Origin: Chrysoperla carnea
Taxonomy: Eukaryota > Arthropoda > Insecta > Neuroptera > Chrysopidae
Reading direction: 5' to 3'
DNA length: 64,000 nucleotides
Assembly (NCBI RefSeq): GCF_905475395.1
Contig: NC_058338.1
Coordinates: 75,589,435 to 75,653,434 of the forward strand
Part shown: in pieces, positions 36,845 to 48,896 of the stretch
Layout of the letters: each line of letters starts with the position of its first letter
Position numbering within the stretch: position 1 is the first letter of the stretch
Program-made: the position numbers and the translations under genes
The notes under the pieces: generated by a model
What the model was told of the DNA's origin: nothing
What the model saw: the letters and a program-made list of their open reading frames with translations, nothing else
The model's database searches: none

Positions 36845-39740
36845 TTATGCAACCTCAGCATATGCACTTCCAATTGAACTTACTCCTCGATACTTATAAT
36901 TATAAGTTTTAATATTAAACTTCACTCCATTCATTTTAACTGGACATTGAGAATCAGCTCTCAACAAATAGCATACGGTGTATAAAGCGAACTCGAATTC
37001 GGGACTTGTACCAATGAATAATGTTTTAGGTATTCTCACCTGGTTGTTATATTTGAAACGGAGTTTAACTACTTGTCCTTTCTGCAAATAAATATAAATA
37101 CAAATTTATTAACATATCAAACCTAAAAAACTGGCCGTGCCAAACATTCACTAATATTTTGCAGACTGTATTTTCTTCTGTAGACATCGAGGTATGTAAA
37201 TGATTGCTATTAGCAGAGTTCGACTTTAATTCCCATATACGTCAACTAATCATGCGAACATATATCCGGTTTTTCTAAATAGCAAATGTTAGGCGAGGGT
37301 CTAAAAGTTGTCAGTACTTACATCTCCTAAGTTAATATTACGTAAATATCCTAAATAATCAACTTTTTTAGCGGCCTCTTGGTCACTGAAGTAGATCCAA
37401 TTATGTAAACCCTGCAATTCACCTTTTTTTAGTTCTGACATGAATACATGTTCAAAACCACTTGATCCAATTTTTCCATCACCACGTGAATACAATGTAA
37501 ACCAAAGTCGTTTTAAATTATCTTTGAAATCATTTGGATCAGCTTTAATCAATCCTTAAAAGAAAAATAAACAGTTTTTGTAAAAAATTTATTTCTATAT
37601 TCACTATACATTAACTTAATGATTAAAGATTAAAATTTTCGATCCTCAAAATCAAGCCACTATATTGACCCTAAAATCACTCAATGATGGCTTTTACAAA
37701 CAAATCTACTTTCTGAAGTTATCGTATGAAAACGTGTCAAGATAAAGTCTTGCAATCAGAAATTCAAGTTTTTGTTGAGATAATCGTGGGTTTTCCGAAA
37801 TTTTTATTTTTCTGATAATTTCAAAAAAAAAAAAAAAGATGTTAAAACATACATAGAATTAATTTGATTAAATAACGACTGATAGGTTTATTATAATTTG
37901 ACGTTAGTAAATAATTTTTGTATTTTTTGTTGAAATTTTCTTTGCTGCAGAATATATCTGATATGAATAATGATAGCTCTGAATCTCTGATCAAGTTACC
38001 GGCAATCATAATTTCAAAAATGATTGATGTTTAAGCTGTTTAAAACAAAGTAATGAATTAAACAGTAAAAAATAAATTTCTTTCCCGAGTTACCTATATT
38101 ATGCGCAGTAGTCTATAAATAAAAATTTGAGGAATAATTTGACAATCTACTGAATTACCGCTAATTTATTATATAATTTGTCGTAAGGATTAATTGTTCC
38201 AAATTTTCCCACCGAATCAAACAATTTGTAGTTTTAGTTGAAGGAAAAAGGCTTAGGAATATTTTTGTATGATTTTTTGTTCTTAATTAATGGTGATTTT
38301 ATACAATTTGTTTATCTCCCATTGTTTAATGAGATAAATTCTTAGGGAATAATTCATAGGGAATACTTAGGGTTGATTGGGGGGAAGGTGAATTTCAGTA
38401 CCCATAGAAGTACTAGCATACGGGTGCATTACCTTTTAGTTACATTACCTTTTGACATTAAAAGTTGTCTAGCATGTTGCATTACTGGTGTTGAAATGAT
38501 TGTGTCCAAGAAGTCATTTTCTTCTTTACGTTCTAAAGGTGTTACTTCTTCAGTTACAGCAGAGTCCATGATATAATTATCAAGAAGAGCACGGAATTTT
38601 GTAACAGATGGTACTTTAAATGCTTCTGGTTTCACGGTTAATAATCTATTGTAATTTAAAACATGTTAATAAGAATTGAAATATAATTATTCACAATAGA
38701 CTTTTTTTGTTAGTTGCATTCATAACGAAATTCCCTTGGAGCAGCACAGTACGGATAAACAATGTCAAAAAATTCTCAAATATAACAAAATGTCACACGG
38801 GCAAAGTATTAATATAATAGATTTTATCGAAAAATTATACCCAATATAATAACAGCGTATTAAACAGAGAGATAGCGCCAGGAAAAAGATAACATAAACC
38901 CACGGACTTATGGTATTCCGTTTCTTACTTCTTCTTCTTACTGGTATAAACGTGAAAAAGTTGTTTGTTATGATTATTTTGTTAGCATTTGAAATTCGCT
39001 GAGTATTTTCTATGGTATATCGCTCGAATTAAAATATGAAGCCTTATATTTTGGAAAGAATTTCGGCAGTATTTTGTAAGCGTCAAATGAACTAAATTTT
39101 TGTGCTTTTTAGATCTTCTGTTCCCTACATATTCAACAACAGTAGTCAATCATTTTAACCCGATAAAGTCATAATTCCCGGCTTTCTCGGATTGTGAAGA
39201 CGTTGCTATTGTAGAAAAAAAATTTACCCCGATAAGGTCATCATAATTCCCGACTTTATCGGATTGTGAACACTTTGCTATTGTAGAAAAAAACTTACGG
39301 CAATGGTGATTTATCGGTGGTGTCATTACGTTCAAGTTTAGTTTGTAAATTAATTGTTACATATTTGGCAACATTGTTGACATCTTTGCTTAAAAGTTCT
39401 TCTGAAAAAGTTCGAAGTTCTGGATCTGTTATTAGACCTTGTTTTTTCGTTGCAGTTGGCGTTGCCTGTGTTGAAACACCAGATTTTCCAGGTGTAGTTA
39501 CTCCATTTTGAACGGCAGCAGCACCGGCATACGACTGTTTAGTTGTGCTAGGGGTAACCGAAGCAGGTGTAGCTAAATTTGGTGGTGCTTGTACAGGTTT
39601 CACAACAGATGTTGGCCCTATAGGATTTGGCACATATGATAATTTTGCTAAATCTGGATTCGTTTTTCTTGGAGGTGGTGGCACAAATGAAACTGGGCTA
39701 CCAGAACCAGGCTTTGGAGGTGGCACTTGCTGACCCAGAC
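36845..39740 (-). CDS. EndoU: Poly(U)-specific endoribonuclease, EndoU/XendoU family (5' end missing)
   Basis: Manganese-dependent RNases of this family cleave at uridylates, leaving 2',3'-cyclic phosphate ends; insect members are usually secreted. Minus-strand exons: 39740-39299, 38645-38449, 37554-37322, 37081-36845 (stop). GT-AG junctions, phases closing, at least 368 aa. The first visible exon encodes a Pro/Ser/Thr/Ala-rich linker with PPPKPGSGSP and FVPPPPRKTNPDL. The EndoU domain starts at about DPELRTFSEELL. Catalytic elements are seen: GSSGFEHVF (first His), GLHNWIYF (second His), then NNQVRIPKTLFIG (catalytic Lys region) and GTSPEFEFALYTVC, the family signature. The exon starting at 39740 opens in phase 2 after an acceptor TTTTTTAG, so at least one upstream exon, expected to hold a signal peptide, exists. 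I could not find it before the transposon cluster at 40.3 kb. The family is certain; the full N-terminus is not. Confidence 0.93.
39157..39298. repeat. Tandem duplication (about 70-bp unit) at an EndoU splice donor
   Basis: Two units start CCCGATAAAGTCATAATTCC and CCCGATAAGGTCATCATAAT and both end in 'gctattgtagaaaaaaa'. The second unit abuts the minus-strand donor CC/GTAAGT at 39299/39298. The unit thus begins essentially at the exon edge and is intronic. Confidence 0.85.
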
Positions 39741-40479
39741 CTAAAAAATTATAATTTTAAATGTAAAAGATTTAAATAACTTAAAATTGAAATGAAGTGA
39801 TTCCAAAATGAGAATCAAATGTAAAAATTACTGCTTATTTTGATTGTAATTTTGATATGCAGATAGTTTGGGAAGTTAAAACATGTTATAATTGGTGGTT
39901 CTCTAATCTAGCTCCATTTATAAATGCAGTAATCGCAAATTGTCTTCAAAACATTCTATAAAACAGGCAAAGTCGGTTTTGAATGAATCAGATGGGCAGG
40001 ATTGTGTCCTAATTGCTCTTATAAAGGTTATATTATAATATTTTGGTTGGGGACCCTAAATGAAATGAAACAAAATATACGAGATATTTAGAATAACAGA
40101 TATTGTGAAAAATGGGATAAAATAATTTCAAAAAAAAAAAAAAAAACAATTACAGAGACTAATAATTTTGAATAAATTCCCAAAAAATTTTGACATAATA
40201 AAAGTAACATAATTTTGAATTTTCCACGCCAACTACATTTTATTGAAAATAGTCTCGTCTCCAAAATAATATTAAAACAAACGATTTAATTAAAGAAGGA
40301 TACCAAAATTTGAGTTAAGGTAAATGTACATTATTACGGGGTAGTACGTTATTTCGGGAATTTTTTATTTTCATAAAAAAATATGAAACATTAAATAAAT
40401 TTGTAATTTTAAACAATAACACAGCCTCTAGAACTAAAATATGAACAAGTAATCGACTTTTGAAAAAAACTGATTAATT

Positions 40480-40524
40480 AAATACCCGTGCCGATCGAAA
40501 AACACGCGATCGGCACGCGTATTT
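40480..40524. repeat. GC-rich perfect-stem hairpin
   Basis: AAATACCCGTGCCGATCG (40480-40497) pairs with CGATCGGCACGCGTATTT (40507-40524), with one mismatch in 18 and a 9-nt loop. It stands alone in very AT-rich DNA, close to the hAT insertion and pogo-like relic. It may belong to the ends or centre of an unrecognised element. Confidence 0.8.
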
Positions 40525-40793
40525 AAAACAAGCGATCAGTTAACACCTGAATTTATTGTAAATATGTTGTCTGTGTACGTAAGGTGATAGTAGTACATTG
40601 TTCAGAATTTACAAGTTTGCTGGTAAGTTTATTATATTTAAATATGTAAAAATATTGGTTGGAATGAATAAATAAATCGTTTTAAAGCTGATAAAAATCA
40701 TTTTAATTTATTATTTTCTATAACTTATTGTTTTTATGATTCCCGTAATTATATTCTTAAATCAGTGATAGTGAACCATATTACGGGAATACC

Positions 40794-41772
40794 CAGTGGC
40801 GGATTTAGAGATTTGCCGCCCGTAGGCTATTCAATTTTTGCCGCCTCTAAATTTTGATATCTTAGTTCACAATCATATCAATTATCTATCAATAAATTTG
40901 CAACTTTATGATTTGTGCTCCATTATCCTCATTACATCAACTTTTCCCGTATGGTTAGTATCATCGAGAACTATGGTACCGTGTTAGATCCTTGATTATT
41001 TTTACAGCAAAGAATTATCAAAAAACAATATTTTATGCAAAAAATATCTCAAACATGTACCAATTTTAAAGTAAGTTAAGGTATGTGTTAAAACTATACA
41101 ATACTTATGTAATAGGAATAAAGCTTACACAAAAAATCTAGATTTGGCGAACGTTGATAAATATTTATTATTACACTTACAGTTACAAAACAACACAATA
41201 AATATATCCTTTTTTAATTATTTGTTAGTATTATAATTCAAGTCAAATTATAAAAGCATTACAATACTATTTTGCGACACTTTGAATTCGCAAAATCATT
41301 TATTATATCGTCGTACGAAATCTTGTTTATTAGCTCTGACTCTATGCACAAGAGAGCTAAAGCGTTTAGCTTTTCTTGACTTAAAGTCGATCGGAGGTAG
41401 TTCTTTACTCTCTTCAAGCAAGAGAAGCTTCTTTCACCTGAAAAATTTGTCGCTGGTGTACAAAGAGCCATACGAAGTACTATATCCAAGTTTGGATAAA
41501 TGCTTCCTAGATTCTGATCTCGCAGGAATAAAGACAGACTTTTTAATGATCCAGAAATTTATTATTTAGCACTGTATATAGGACTATATTTCGGTTTTTG
41601 TTGAATATTTTAATTCCTCTATAATTTTTGAAATTCGTATTTTGTGTGTGTATTATAATTTTTTCTAAATTTTGTCAATCGAAATAAAAAATTTATGAAC
41701 TAAATTTGCCGCCCCTTAAAATTTGCCGCCCTAGGCTCCAGCCTACTCAGCCTGCTGGTAAATCCGCCACTG
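40794..41772. mobile_element. hAT-superfamily element, internally deleted, with 8-bp target duplication
   Basis: The ends CAGTGGCGGATTTAGAG and GGTAAATCCGCCACTG are inverted. The octamer GGAATACC is duplicated exactly on both sides (40786-40793 and 41773-41780), the hallmark of hAT insertion. Subterminal GCCGCC words occur at both ends. At 979 bp it is far shorter than an autonomous copy and keeps only the 3' part of the transposase gene (next entry). The host sequence (TTACGGGAATACC/GTAATT) may itself be part of another repeat. Confidence 0.95.
41259..41564 (-). pseudogene. hAT transposase C-terminal dimerisation region, fragment
   Basis: The minus strand reads LKSLSLFLRDQNLGSIYPNL, then DIVLRMALCTPATNFSGERS, then FSCLKRVKNYLRSTLSQEKL, ending KIVL and TAA. 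This is the conserved C-terminal hAT dimerisation segment, with the '.ER.FS.LK.IK..LRS....RL..L' pattern found in ZMYM-like transposases. The zinc finger and the rest of the catalytic domain are missing, so it cannot encode an active enzyme. The last 310 bp are intact in frame. Confidence 0.9.
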
Positions 41773-42117
41773 GGAATACCGTAATTAGGAAAAATAAGAA
41801 GTAATTATGTTTAAATCTTATTGTAAATTGGAGCTATAATTAATAAAATATTTTATACCAGTAGAAGCAGTAAATACGGTTTTTGTTTTATTAAAATTAT
41901 TTCTAAAATACCTACTTACTTTTTATGATAAGTATGTAATATGTTTTTAACTTTTGGAATAATGAACATAGTTTTTGTTTATGTATGCAATTCCGGAAGT
42001 ATCACATTGTAAAGGAGAAAATTGAAATTTTTCTTATATGTTGTTATTTAAATTAGTTTTCAATGATGATTATATGATTATGTTAAAATAATTTTAATAT
42101 TATAAAAAGAATCAGAA

Positions 42118-42498
42118 AATGACCTCCCAAAAATACCTCAGAAACTCTTGAACAAGCTATGGAAGAAATAAAAAATGGAATGCGTGTGTACAAAACTTCA
42201 AAATTCCAAATAAAACGCTTTACGACAAAGTTAATGAAAAATGTAAATAGACTTCGGTAGGAGCTGCAACAATGGTAGCAAGCGATGAACAGATTTTAAT
42301 TGTTAAATGGATCATAGCTATGGGCAAAATGGATTTTTATGTAACAAAAGATTTACTCCTAAATTCCTTCCAAAAAATTAATTTTAAACCTTGAAGGAGT
42401 AAATAAGTTGCATTGTTAAGTTAAATAAGTTGTAAAGAAGCATTGCCAGGTCGGCATTGGTATGAAGGGTTTATAAAAAAACATCCTTCAATCAGTTA
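42118..42498 (+). pseudogene. pogo/CENP-B-type transposase N-terminal region, decayed
   Basis: Broken frames on the plus strand give, in order: PPKNTSETLEQAMEEIKNGM; (frameshift) FKIPNKTLYDKVNEKCK, a psq-type helix-turn-helix ending; TAG; then MVASDEQILIVKWIIAMGKM and DFYVTKDLLLN; then a degraded gap; then LPGRHWYEGFIKKHPSISYA. The last motif (G..W...F..RHP.IS) is typical of the CENP-B/Tc5 DNA-binding domain of pogo-like transposases. Frameshifts and stops make it a dead copy. No DDE catalytic part was recognised downstream. Confidence 0.8.
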
Positions 42499-42899
42499 TG
42501 CCTAAACATCTCGTAATATGGTACATTTACTTTAAAGTTTCAAATTGAATTTGTTAGAAACAATTTTTTGGAATTGGACAGATTTTGTTAGAATTGGATG
42601 GCAGTAATCCCTTGCCAACTAATGAAGAGCTCCGAGACTTCCTACTCACAATTAAAATTTCGCTTAATTTTAAATGACAATTCTTTTAGACGACATTACT
42701 GAGTAATTATGAAATTTTTTTGCCGTACTCCAAATTTTTTCTCCTGTTTGTCCAAATAACATGAGTGCCAAATATTTGCGGCAATATCTAATAATGATTC
42801 TTAATTTACGTGTACCGTGGCGACTTGAGACCGAGAGTACGCGTATTTCGTCAAATAATTTGCTCCCAAATTTCATACTAAATTATCCTAAGTTATCTT

Positions 42900-45260
42900 A
42901 AAGGTCATTTAATAATGTAAAAATACTATCAAGCCAAAATTTTTAAGGGAAAATCATTCTGCAATCATCACCAAATTTAAGATATTTGCTACGGCATTTT
43001 GAACAGATGACAGAAAGACGTTATTTAATATTTAAAATAAATCTTATTATTTTTTTTAATTCATTCAAGCATCGGAAATTCGAAAATTATAACGAATAAA
43101 AATAAAATTATTATAATGTAATAAGTGTAAGAGGAAATATTGTTTTAAAGAGGAATTACTAGTTTTGAAATAAAATTCTGTTTAAGGCAACTGTCTATAA
43201 TAATGGTTCAAAGACTTGAAGTACGATTACGTTTACAGAATGCATTGAGAGATCTTGATTTTTGTTTATTCAAAATATATGAGCTAATTTTAAAAGACCT
43301 CAGAATTCAAAGGCATATAAAAAAAACATAAATAATTCAAATCGCTGAACTTTTTATTAATTTAAATACCAGACAAGAGGTATGAGTCCGTATGACAATT
43401 CACTTAAAAAACTTATGCGCAAACGTTATACAGACAATTATCATTTTACCGATATATTTCTGTGTTTATAAACATTTTTTGGTAAGTGATCTTGTGTGAT
43501 TAGTGAATATAAAGGATTTTTAAGTAATAAAATGTAAGTAAAACAATTAATAAATATTTAAATATTCATTGAATAAGTATAAATATGCATAATTCAATTT
43601 TTAGTATCCATGTAACCTATAGTATAATAAAACAATGGCAATCGATGGCTTAAAAAAACGAAGTTCATGTCAGTGTTGCCATATTATAAATTTTAGGTTA
43701 TTTTATTTTTGTTTTTCATTTGTATTTAGAAAAATATTTATTAAAATTAATGAAAATATAATTAAAAACTTTAAATACGTTATTATTTAACTATTGTACT
43801 AAATATTTTGTTAAATCACAACTTTAACGTTATTATGCGAAAATTAATTCGCAATACTAACGAATTTTTTTTCTACAAAAATATTGAAAATAAAAAAAAT
43901 ATATTATTTACTTACATGAACTCAATAAACAAGTTAAAATAACATAAGATTTATACTTCATTTTTATAAAAAAAAACCAGTCTTTCTATGAGATTCTTGG
44001 AAGTTATTATTTTTAAAGCTATTTAATACACTTTGCCAAGGCTGTAGTTGCGACTGGAGTGTTCTGATTACTATTGATTGCTATTGCTGTTAGTTAACTA
44101 AAATGATTAAAGTATTGAAGAAATTTTAAATAATTGGATTTCTTAGTTTTTTTTTTTTAAAATGACAACATAGGGGGGATTGGTCAGTTGTTCATAGTTT
44201 GGTTATTTTTTTAAAACTATGCTAATTACTATTCAAATTTAGTTATTTTTAAAAAAAGGTTGCTTGAGGGCAAATCTTATTGCACGTCGTTAATGAACTG
44301 GTTAATTAATGACCGATAAAATGATAACCTTGGTTGAATTTTAAGCCGAATAGAAGATATTGGTTCAATGGATGATATTGACTTCTTTAGCAAGTCAATA
44401 AGAAATTTTGGCTTTCTAATATTAAACATCAGGCTATTGTCTGCGATTAAGTAGTGAATTTTTGAATCAAATAGATATCGTGAAAAATAAAACAATTTTT
44501 GAAAATTTCAAATCATAAGCGTACAAAAAGGTCATATACCAAGTTTCAACGGTAACCGTTTCAAATAAACAGCTTAATGGTTAATATAATAATCATATCA
44601 TTTCAACTTTGGCTCCTTAATTATAATTACATATAAAAATAACCAACTTCTGGTTTTTTAATTTTTGAGGAAAAGTTCTTGGAAAATTTAATGATTTCAA
44701 CTTAATACTCTCGTTGTTGGCAAGTGGTTCTGTGCCATTATTTATAGATAACTTTTTGAATAAAATTTTAAATTTTATTCTATTTTTTGTTTGTACATCG
44801 ATTTTAAAACGAATTGTACCTGTTGTGGTTAAAAATCTTTCAGAACTTATATTCCAAAATTTTTATTTTAAATTTTTCTAACAATTTCGAAATAAGTATT
44901 TGATTTGTTAATGCTTTTCCAAACCAATCTATACATAAGTGATTTTTAGTGTAATAAAAACGCTTTTGGTTTTATCAGCTTCATGTGATATTTTTAACAA
45001 ATAATGCCGTAAAAATATATTTTTGATAACTTTGGATAATTTAGGTATGAAGGCAGTAAGTGATGCCTGCTTTGATTTCAGTACTTTCTATTTAAAGTTT
45101 AGGTGACTTATAGAGATTTTAAAATCCCAATGGGAGAGAGGCATTGTACCTACAATGGGAAGGAGAGGATCTATAAATCCTCAATTTCCTTTAAATAAAT
45201 TTTCAAACTGGAGTGTATTAACCTTTATAAACAATTTCTATAAAATGTGAAGTATTGTTT
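42900..45260. other. Intergenic AT-rich DNA, nothing recognised
   Basis: Only short Phe/Ile/Lys-biased ORFs. This interval could hide the missing EndoU 5' exon, but no candidate with start codon, hydrophobic leader, donor and correct phase was convincing. Confidence 0.35.
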
Positions 45261-45263
45261 CTT

Positions 45264-45660
45264 AAGGTACGAGCACCAGACAATTTTAGATTTAGGATTG
45301 AAATTATTTGTACCTTATTTTCAACTTTGATGATGAATTGTGTTATAACTTCATGAATGTAGACGAAAAATAAGAATAAAATTTTTCAATATCTGCCTTG
45401 GTTTTCGAAATATCGAAAGCTAAAAAATTAAATAAAATTTTCAATTTTCGATATTTTGAAAATTACGTAATGTATCGAAAAATTTTATTCATGCTTTTCG
45501 TCTTATATTGTCAAGTTATAACATCATCAAAATTGAAAATGTATATTTTTTTAAATTTGTGTGCCCACTGCCTTTCTCATACATCCTTAATTAGTCGGAC
45601 ACAACGGGTTTGCTTGTTTTCAATAATTTATTAAGATTTTAACTTTAATTTAAATAGTTT
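45264..45660. repeat. Foldback repeat family F, copy 1
   Basis: Starts AAGGTACGAGCACCAGACAA. The half 'aagaataaaatttttcaata' faces 'gaaaaattttattcatgctt', and 'tatttcgaaaaccaagg'-type words face each other across a centre at about 45445. Closely related to 55782-56120. Confidence 0.75.
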
Positions 45661-45796
45661 TTTTAATTTCCACCGACTAGTTTTGGATTAATCTATGAAA
45701 ACATATCCATCTATCGTTTTATCATAAAACCAATGTTAAATATGCCTTAATAATGACTTTTGAAGTCATTTATTTATTTAAATAATCGAGCAATCA

Positions 45797-46230
45797 ACCC
45801 GGCTGTCACGTGACTGGTTAACTAGTCAAGTAGGCAATTTGTGTGGCGTAAATGTAATAAAATGCTCTAAAAATATCGCATAAGCCTCAAAAATCAATAT
45901 TTTTTTATGTTTTCTTTTTGGAAAGTGTCGTAAGATATTTTTCTTCTGCACAAACTGCAGAACTGAATCTGTGATAAATTTGAAAATGATGAGAACTTTT
46001 GAAGTTCAATCACCGATTAATTTTTACACAGTTAATATTATTGTGAGTTCTTCCATAAAGTACTGTGTACTGTGTATTACAATTTTAAAATGAAATAAAT
46101 CAAAATTTTGATCGGCAAAAAGCCCCACAACTGTGTTTATTGTAATCAAGGGACTTAACTTTAACTGTCATTTACCGCAAAAAAAATATGAACATTCACC
46201 GTACTTGCTCAAATAGCCGGACTACCTTAA
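45797..46230 (+). mobile_element. MITE family C, copy 1
   Basis: Opens CCCGGCTGTCACGTGACTGG and closes AGCCGGACTACCTTA, in the same orientation as 54621-55088. The two share ordered words throughout ('gcgtaaatgtaataaaatgc', 'tttttttatgttttcttttt', 'gtacttgctcaaa'). The left terminus is degraded compared with copy 2. Confidence 0.8.
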
Positions 46231-46552
46231 AATAGCTTTTATTTAGCAAAAATATCAATGCGAATCAATTAAATTGTACTATTAGGCTCGAAAACAAACA
46301 CTTTGAATTAATAAATTAAGTATAAGTAATATTTCTGAATAATTATTAATGTCTTTTGGTGTGAAGAAATATAATATCACGTGAGCGGAAATTATTAACG
46401 TTGCGTTTCAAAATCATGATGTTCAAAATCACTATTATGATTACGTTATCGTTGATAATGTTAAAAATGTGTGAGCGGATTGATAATCTTAGATATGCAG
46501 GAATGAAATAGCAAATTATTTCAGCCAACATACTTAAATGTTATATATAACT

Positions 46553-46992
46553 AGCTTGGTACCCGCCCGCTTCACTTTGCTTAAAAGTTAAAACCACTAC
46601 TGTATAGCCTCCACCTCTTTTGATCTCACTTATCAACGTTCCATAACACTTGAAGAGACTGTTTTACACAGCTAAAAGATATGCACAGTTTTGAATTTTT
46701 TTAATTGTAAAGTATATAATTCATTGAGTATATCAGAAAAGGTAGCCATGAATTGTGACATACTATTTTAAATTTTTACAGAAATCTTTAAAATAGTTAA
46801 TGTCAGATTAAATTTATTAAAAAAAATTTTGTTTGTTTAGTATCTATATCTTTTTAATTTATAGCTCATGTGTTATTCTGATGTATGCGCTATATTGCTG
46901 TACAGTTTCATTAAAAACCATTTCCTACTTTTTGAGTGAAAGCGTAACAAACAAACAAACATCCTTACTTTCTCATTTATAATATATAGGGA
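46553..46992 (-). mobile_element. Helitron-like non-autonomous element, copy 1
   Basis: On the minus strand it begins near CCTATATATTATAAATGAG with a GTTTGTTTGTTTGTT run and ends GCGGGCGGGTACCAAGCTAG followed by T. The terminal CTAG/T after a GC-rich tail, and the lack of a visible target duplication, fit a Helitron 3' end. The same element occurs on the plus strand at 58867. Confidence 0.6.
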
Positions 46993-47871
46993 TTACTATA
47001 GCAAAATTTCATGACTCACCCCTCATTTTCAAGCTTATTATGTCTAGGTTTGACGAAAAATCACGGTCTTAAAATGTTCCGCTTAGGAAAAAACACGCTA
47101 GACAAATAATTTGAATGAAAAATATCATAAATTTAAATAACAAGTTTATAAAGCAATCATGTTAGTTTTTACAAATGCTCGCTTAATACTTCAGACATAT
47201 AATACTCAAAATATTATTAGGCAAACATGTTAGTTTTTACAGATACTCTTTTAATATTCTAGACATATAATTACTATTTTTAATGCATGTTCTCCTAATA
47301 TTAATTTAAGAACTTTTGATTCCTTTTACCACTTTTTTACGAAATTTGTTGTTTGTTATTTTTAGCCACGGGTACAGAGTACCCACGGGTTACGGTAACT
47401 AGGGGAGCGGAATTCCGCGCGGGTCGAGTTAATTGTGTTAAGGCTGCAATTTTTAAATAAATAATTTTAAATATTAATAATATCGCTTGCGTGACTCGCA
47501 AAAAAAAAAATTAAAATGACGCCTTTGACTTTATCACCGATTCATATACTGTATAAATAAACAAAGATATTTAAAACATATTCTCAATTATTTGCACAAT
47601 TGTTCAATAAGCCTTGGTTATGCTATGGATGAATTTGTATATGTTTTTTTTCAATAACCTTGAGCATAATACGTGCCAGTGAAATTTATTTGAGATGAAT
47701 TATACAGGATGCATTTTTAAATAGTTTCCACACTTATATTTCGAAAACGTAGTGGAAAATAAAAAAAATGAAAAAACACGTATCGGCTCATTTTTAGGAG
47801 GAATGAAAGAGAATTAATATAGTTTTTTAGACGCCTTTATGGTGCAAAAGGAGGCATTTTCTTTTCGTAAA

Positions 47872-48540
47872 GATATATGAAATATATTAAGGTATGCTAA
47901 GTTTAGTACTAAATTTGTAACGCTTAAAAATATTGATGCTGCGAACAAAATTTTGACATAGGTGTCCATAAAATCTCCTAATTAGTTTATTTCCAGTTGT
48001 CTGTCTATCCGTTTGTCTGCCTGTCTGTAAACACGATAACTAAAAAACGAAAAGAGATATCGAGCTGAAATTTTTATAGCGTCCTCAAAACTTAAAAAGT
48101 GAGGTTAAATTCGTTAATGAGCAACATAAGTCAATTGGGTCTTGGGTTCATAGGACCTATCTTGTAAACTATTAGAGATATAACAAAAATTTAAATGTAA
48201 AAAATGTTCCTTACAAAAAAATAAACAATGGAACATTTTTTCGTAAAAATCACTGTTTACCCGTGAGGGCACCAATCAGGTTAAAACAAATATAAGTACC
48301 GTGTATACATGTCTAATATTAAAATATTACATGTTTTGTATATATGTATGTGTTTGTTTATTACGATGTACACGAGGAAGTGAGCAGAGGGATATTCTTA
48401 TTACTTTGTGTGTGTAACAGTGACTATCTTTCTTTACCTATATGACGTAATACAACTAACGATAATCACCAATGTCTATACATAAGGTGGAATCGACATT
48501 GATTAACTCTAATTAACTCAATTGTTTGTTTTCATTTGTT
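47872..48540 (+). repeat. 550-bp interspersed repeat, copy D
   Basis: Forward orientation, from ATATATGAAATATATTAAGG to CTCAATTGTTTGTTTTCATT. It is longer than the other copies because of extra sequence near 48340-48480 ('acgatgtacacgaggaagtg'). Confidence 0.9.
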
Positions 48541-48896
48541 TTAGTAGTTTTTGGTTCTCTATGAAAAACTTTACGCCTGAACAAATTTTTTCCTAGACCT
48601 CGTTCCTAGACCCACGTTAATTGTTAGCCAGCAAATTCTCAAAATAATAATTTATTGTTCAGATTCATTATTTACCGAAAAGAAAGTTATTTTTTCCCAT
48701 AAAATTTGTTTCCCATACTATTCCTACTGACTTCAAACCCCGCAAAATCAGGTACCGAAAATTAAGGCCTAAAAAAATTAGTCTTTTTTAAGCAAGGAAT
48801 CAGAATCTGCTACAAAAAATAGTTTGTATAATTTAAAAAACAAAGTTAATCATTGTTTGACCCGGAAGACCTCCTCGTAGAAGAAAACTATATACA

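Noticed and set aside
39741-41260. Minus-strand donor-like GTAAGT at about 41178 preceded by a hydrophobic stretch, considered as EndoU leader exon
   Set aside because: No in-frame ATG upstream, and it lies inside the hAT element.
41282-41569. 95-codon plus-strand ORF
   Set aside because: Antisense shadow of the hAT transposase fragment.
42670-42876. 68-codon minus-strand ORF (MKFGSKLFDEIRVLSVSSR)
   Set aside because: Composition is fairly balanced and it lies near the pogo-like relic, but no family or splice context could be found, so it was not annotated.
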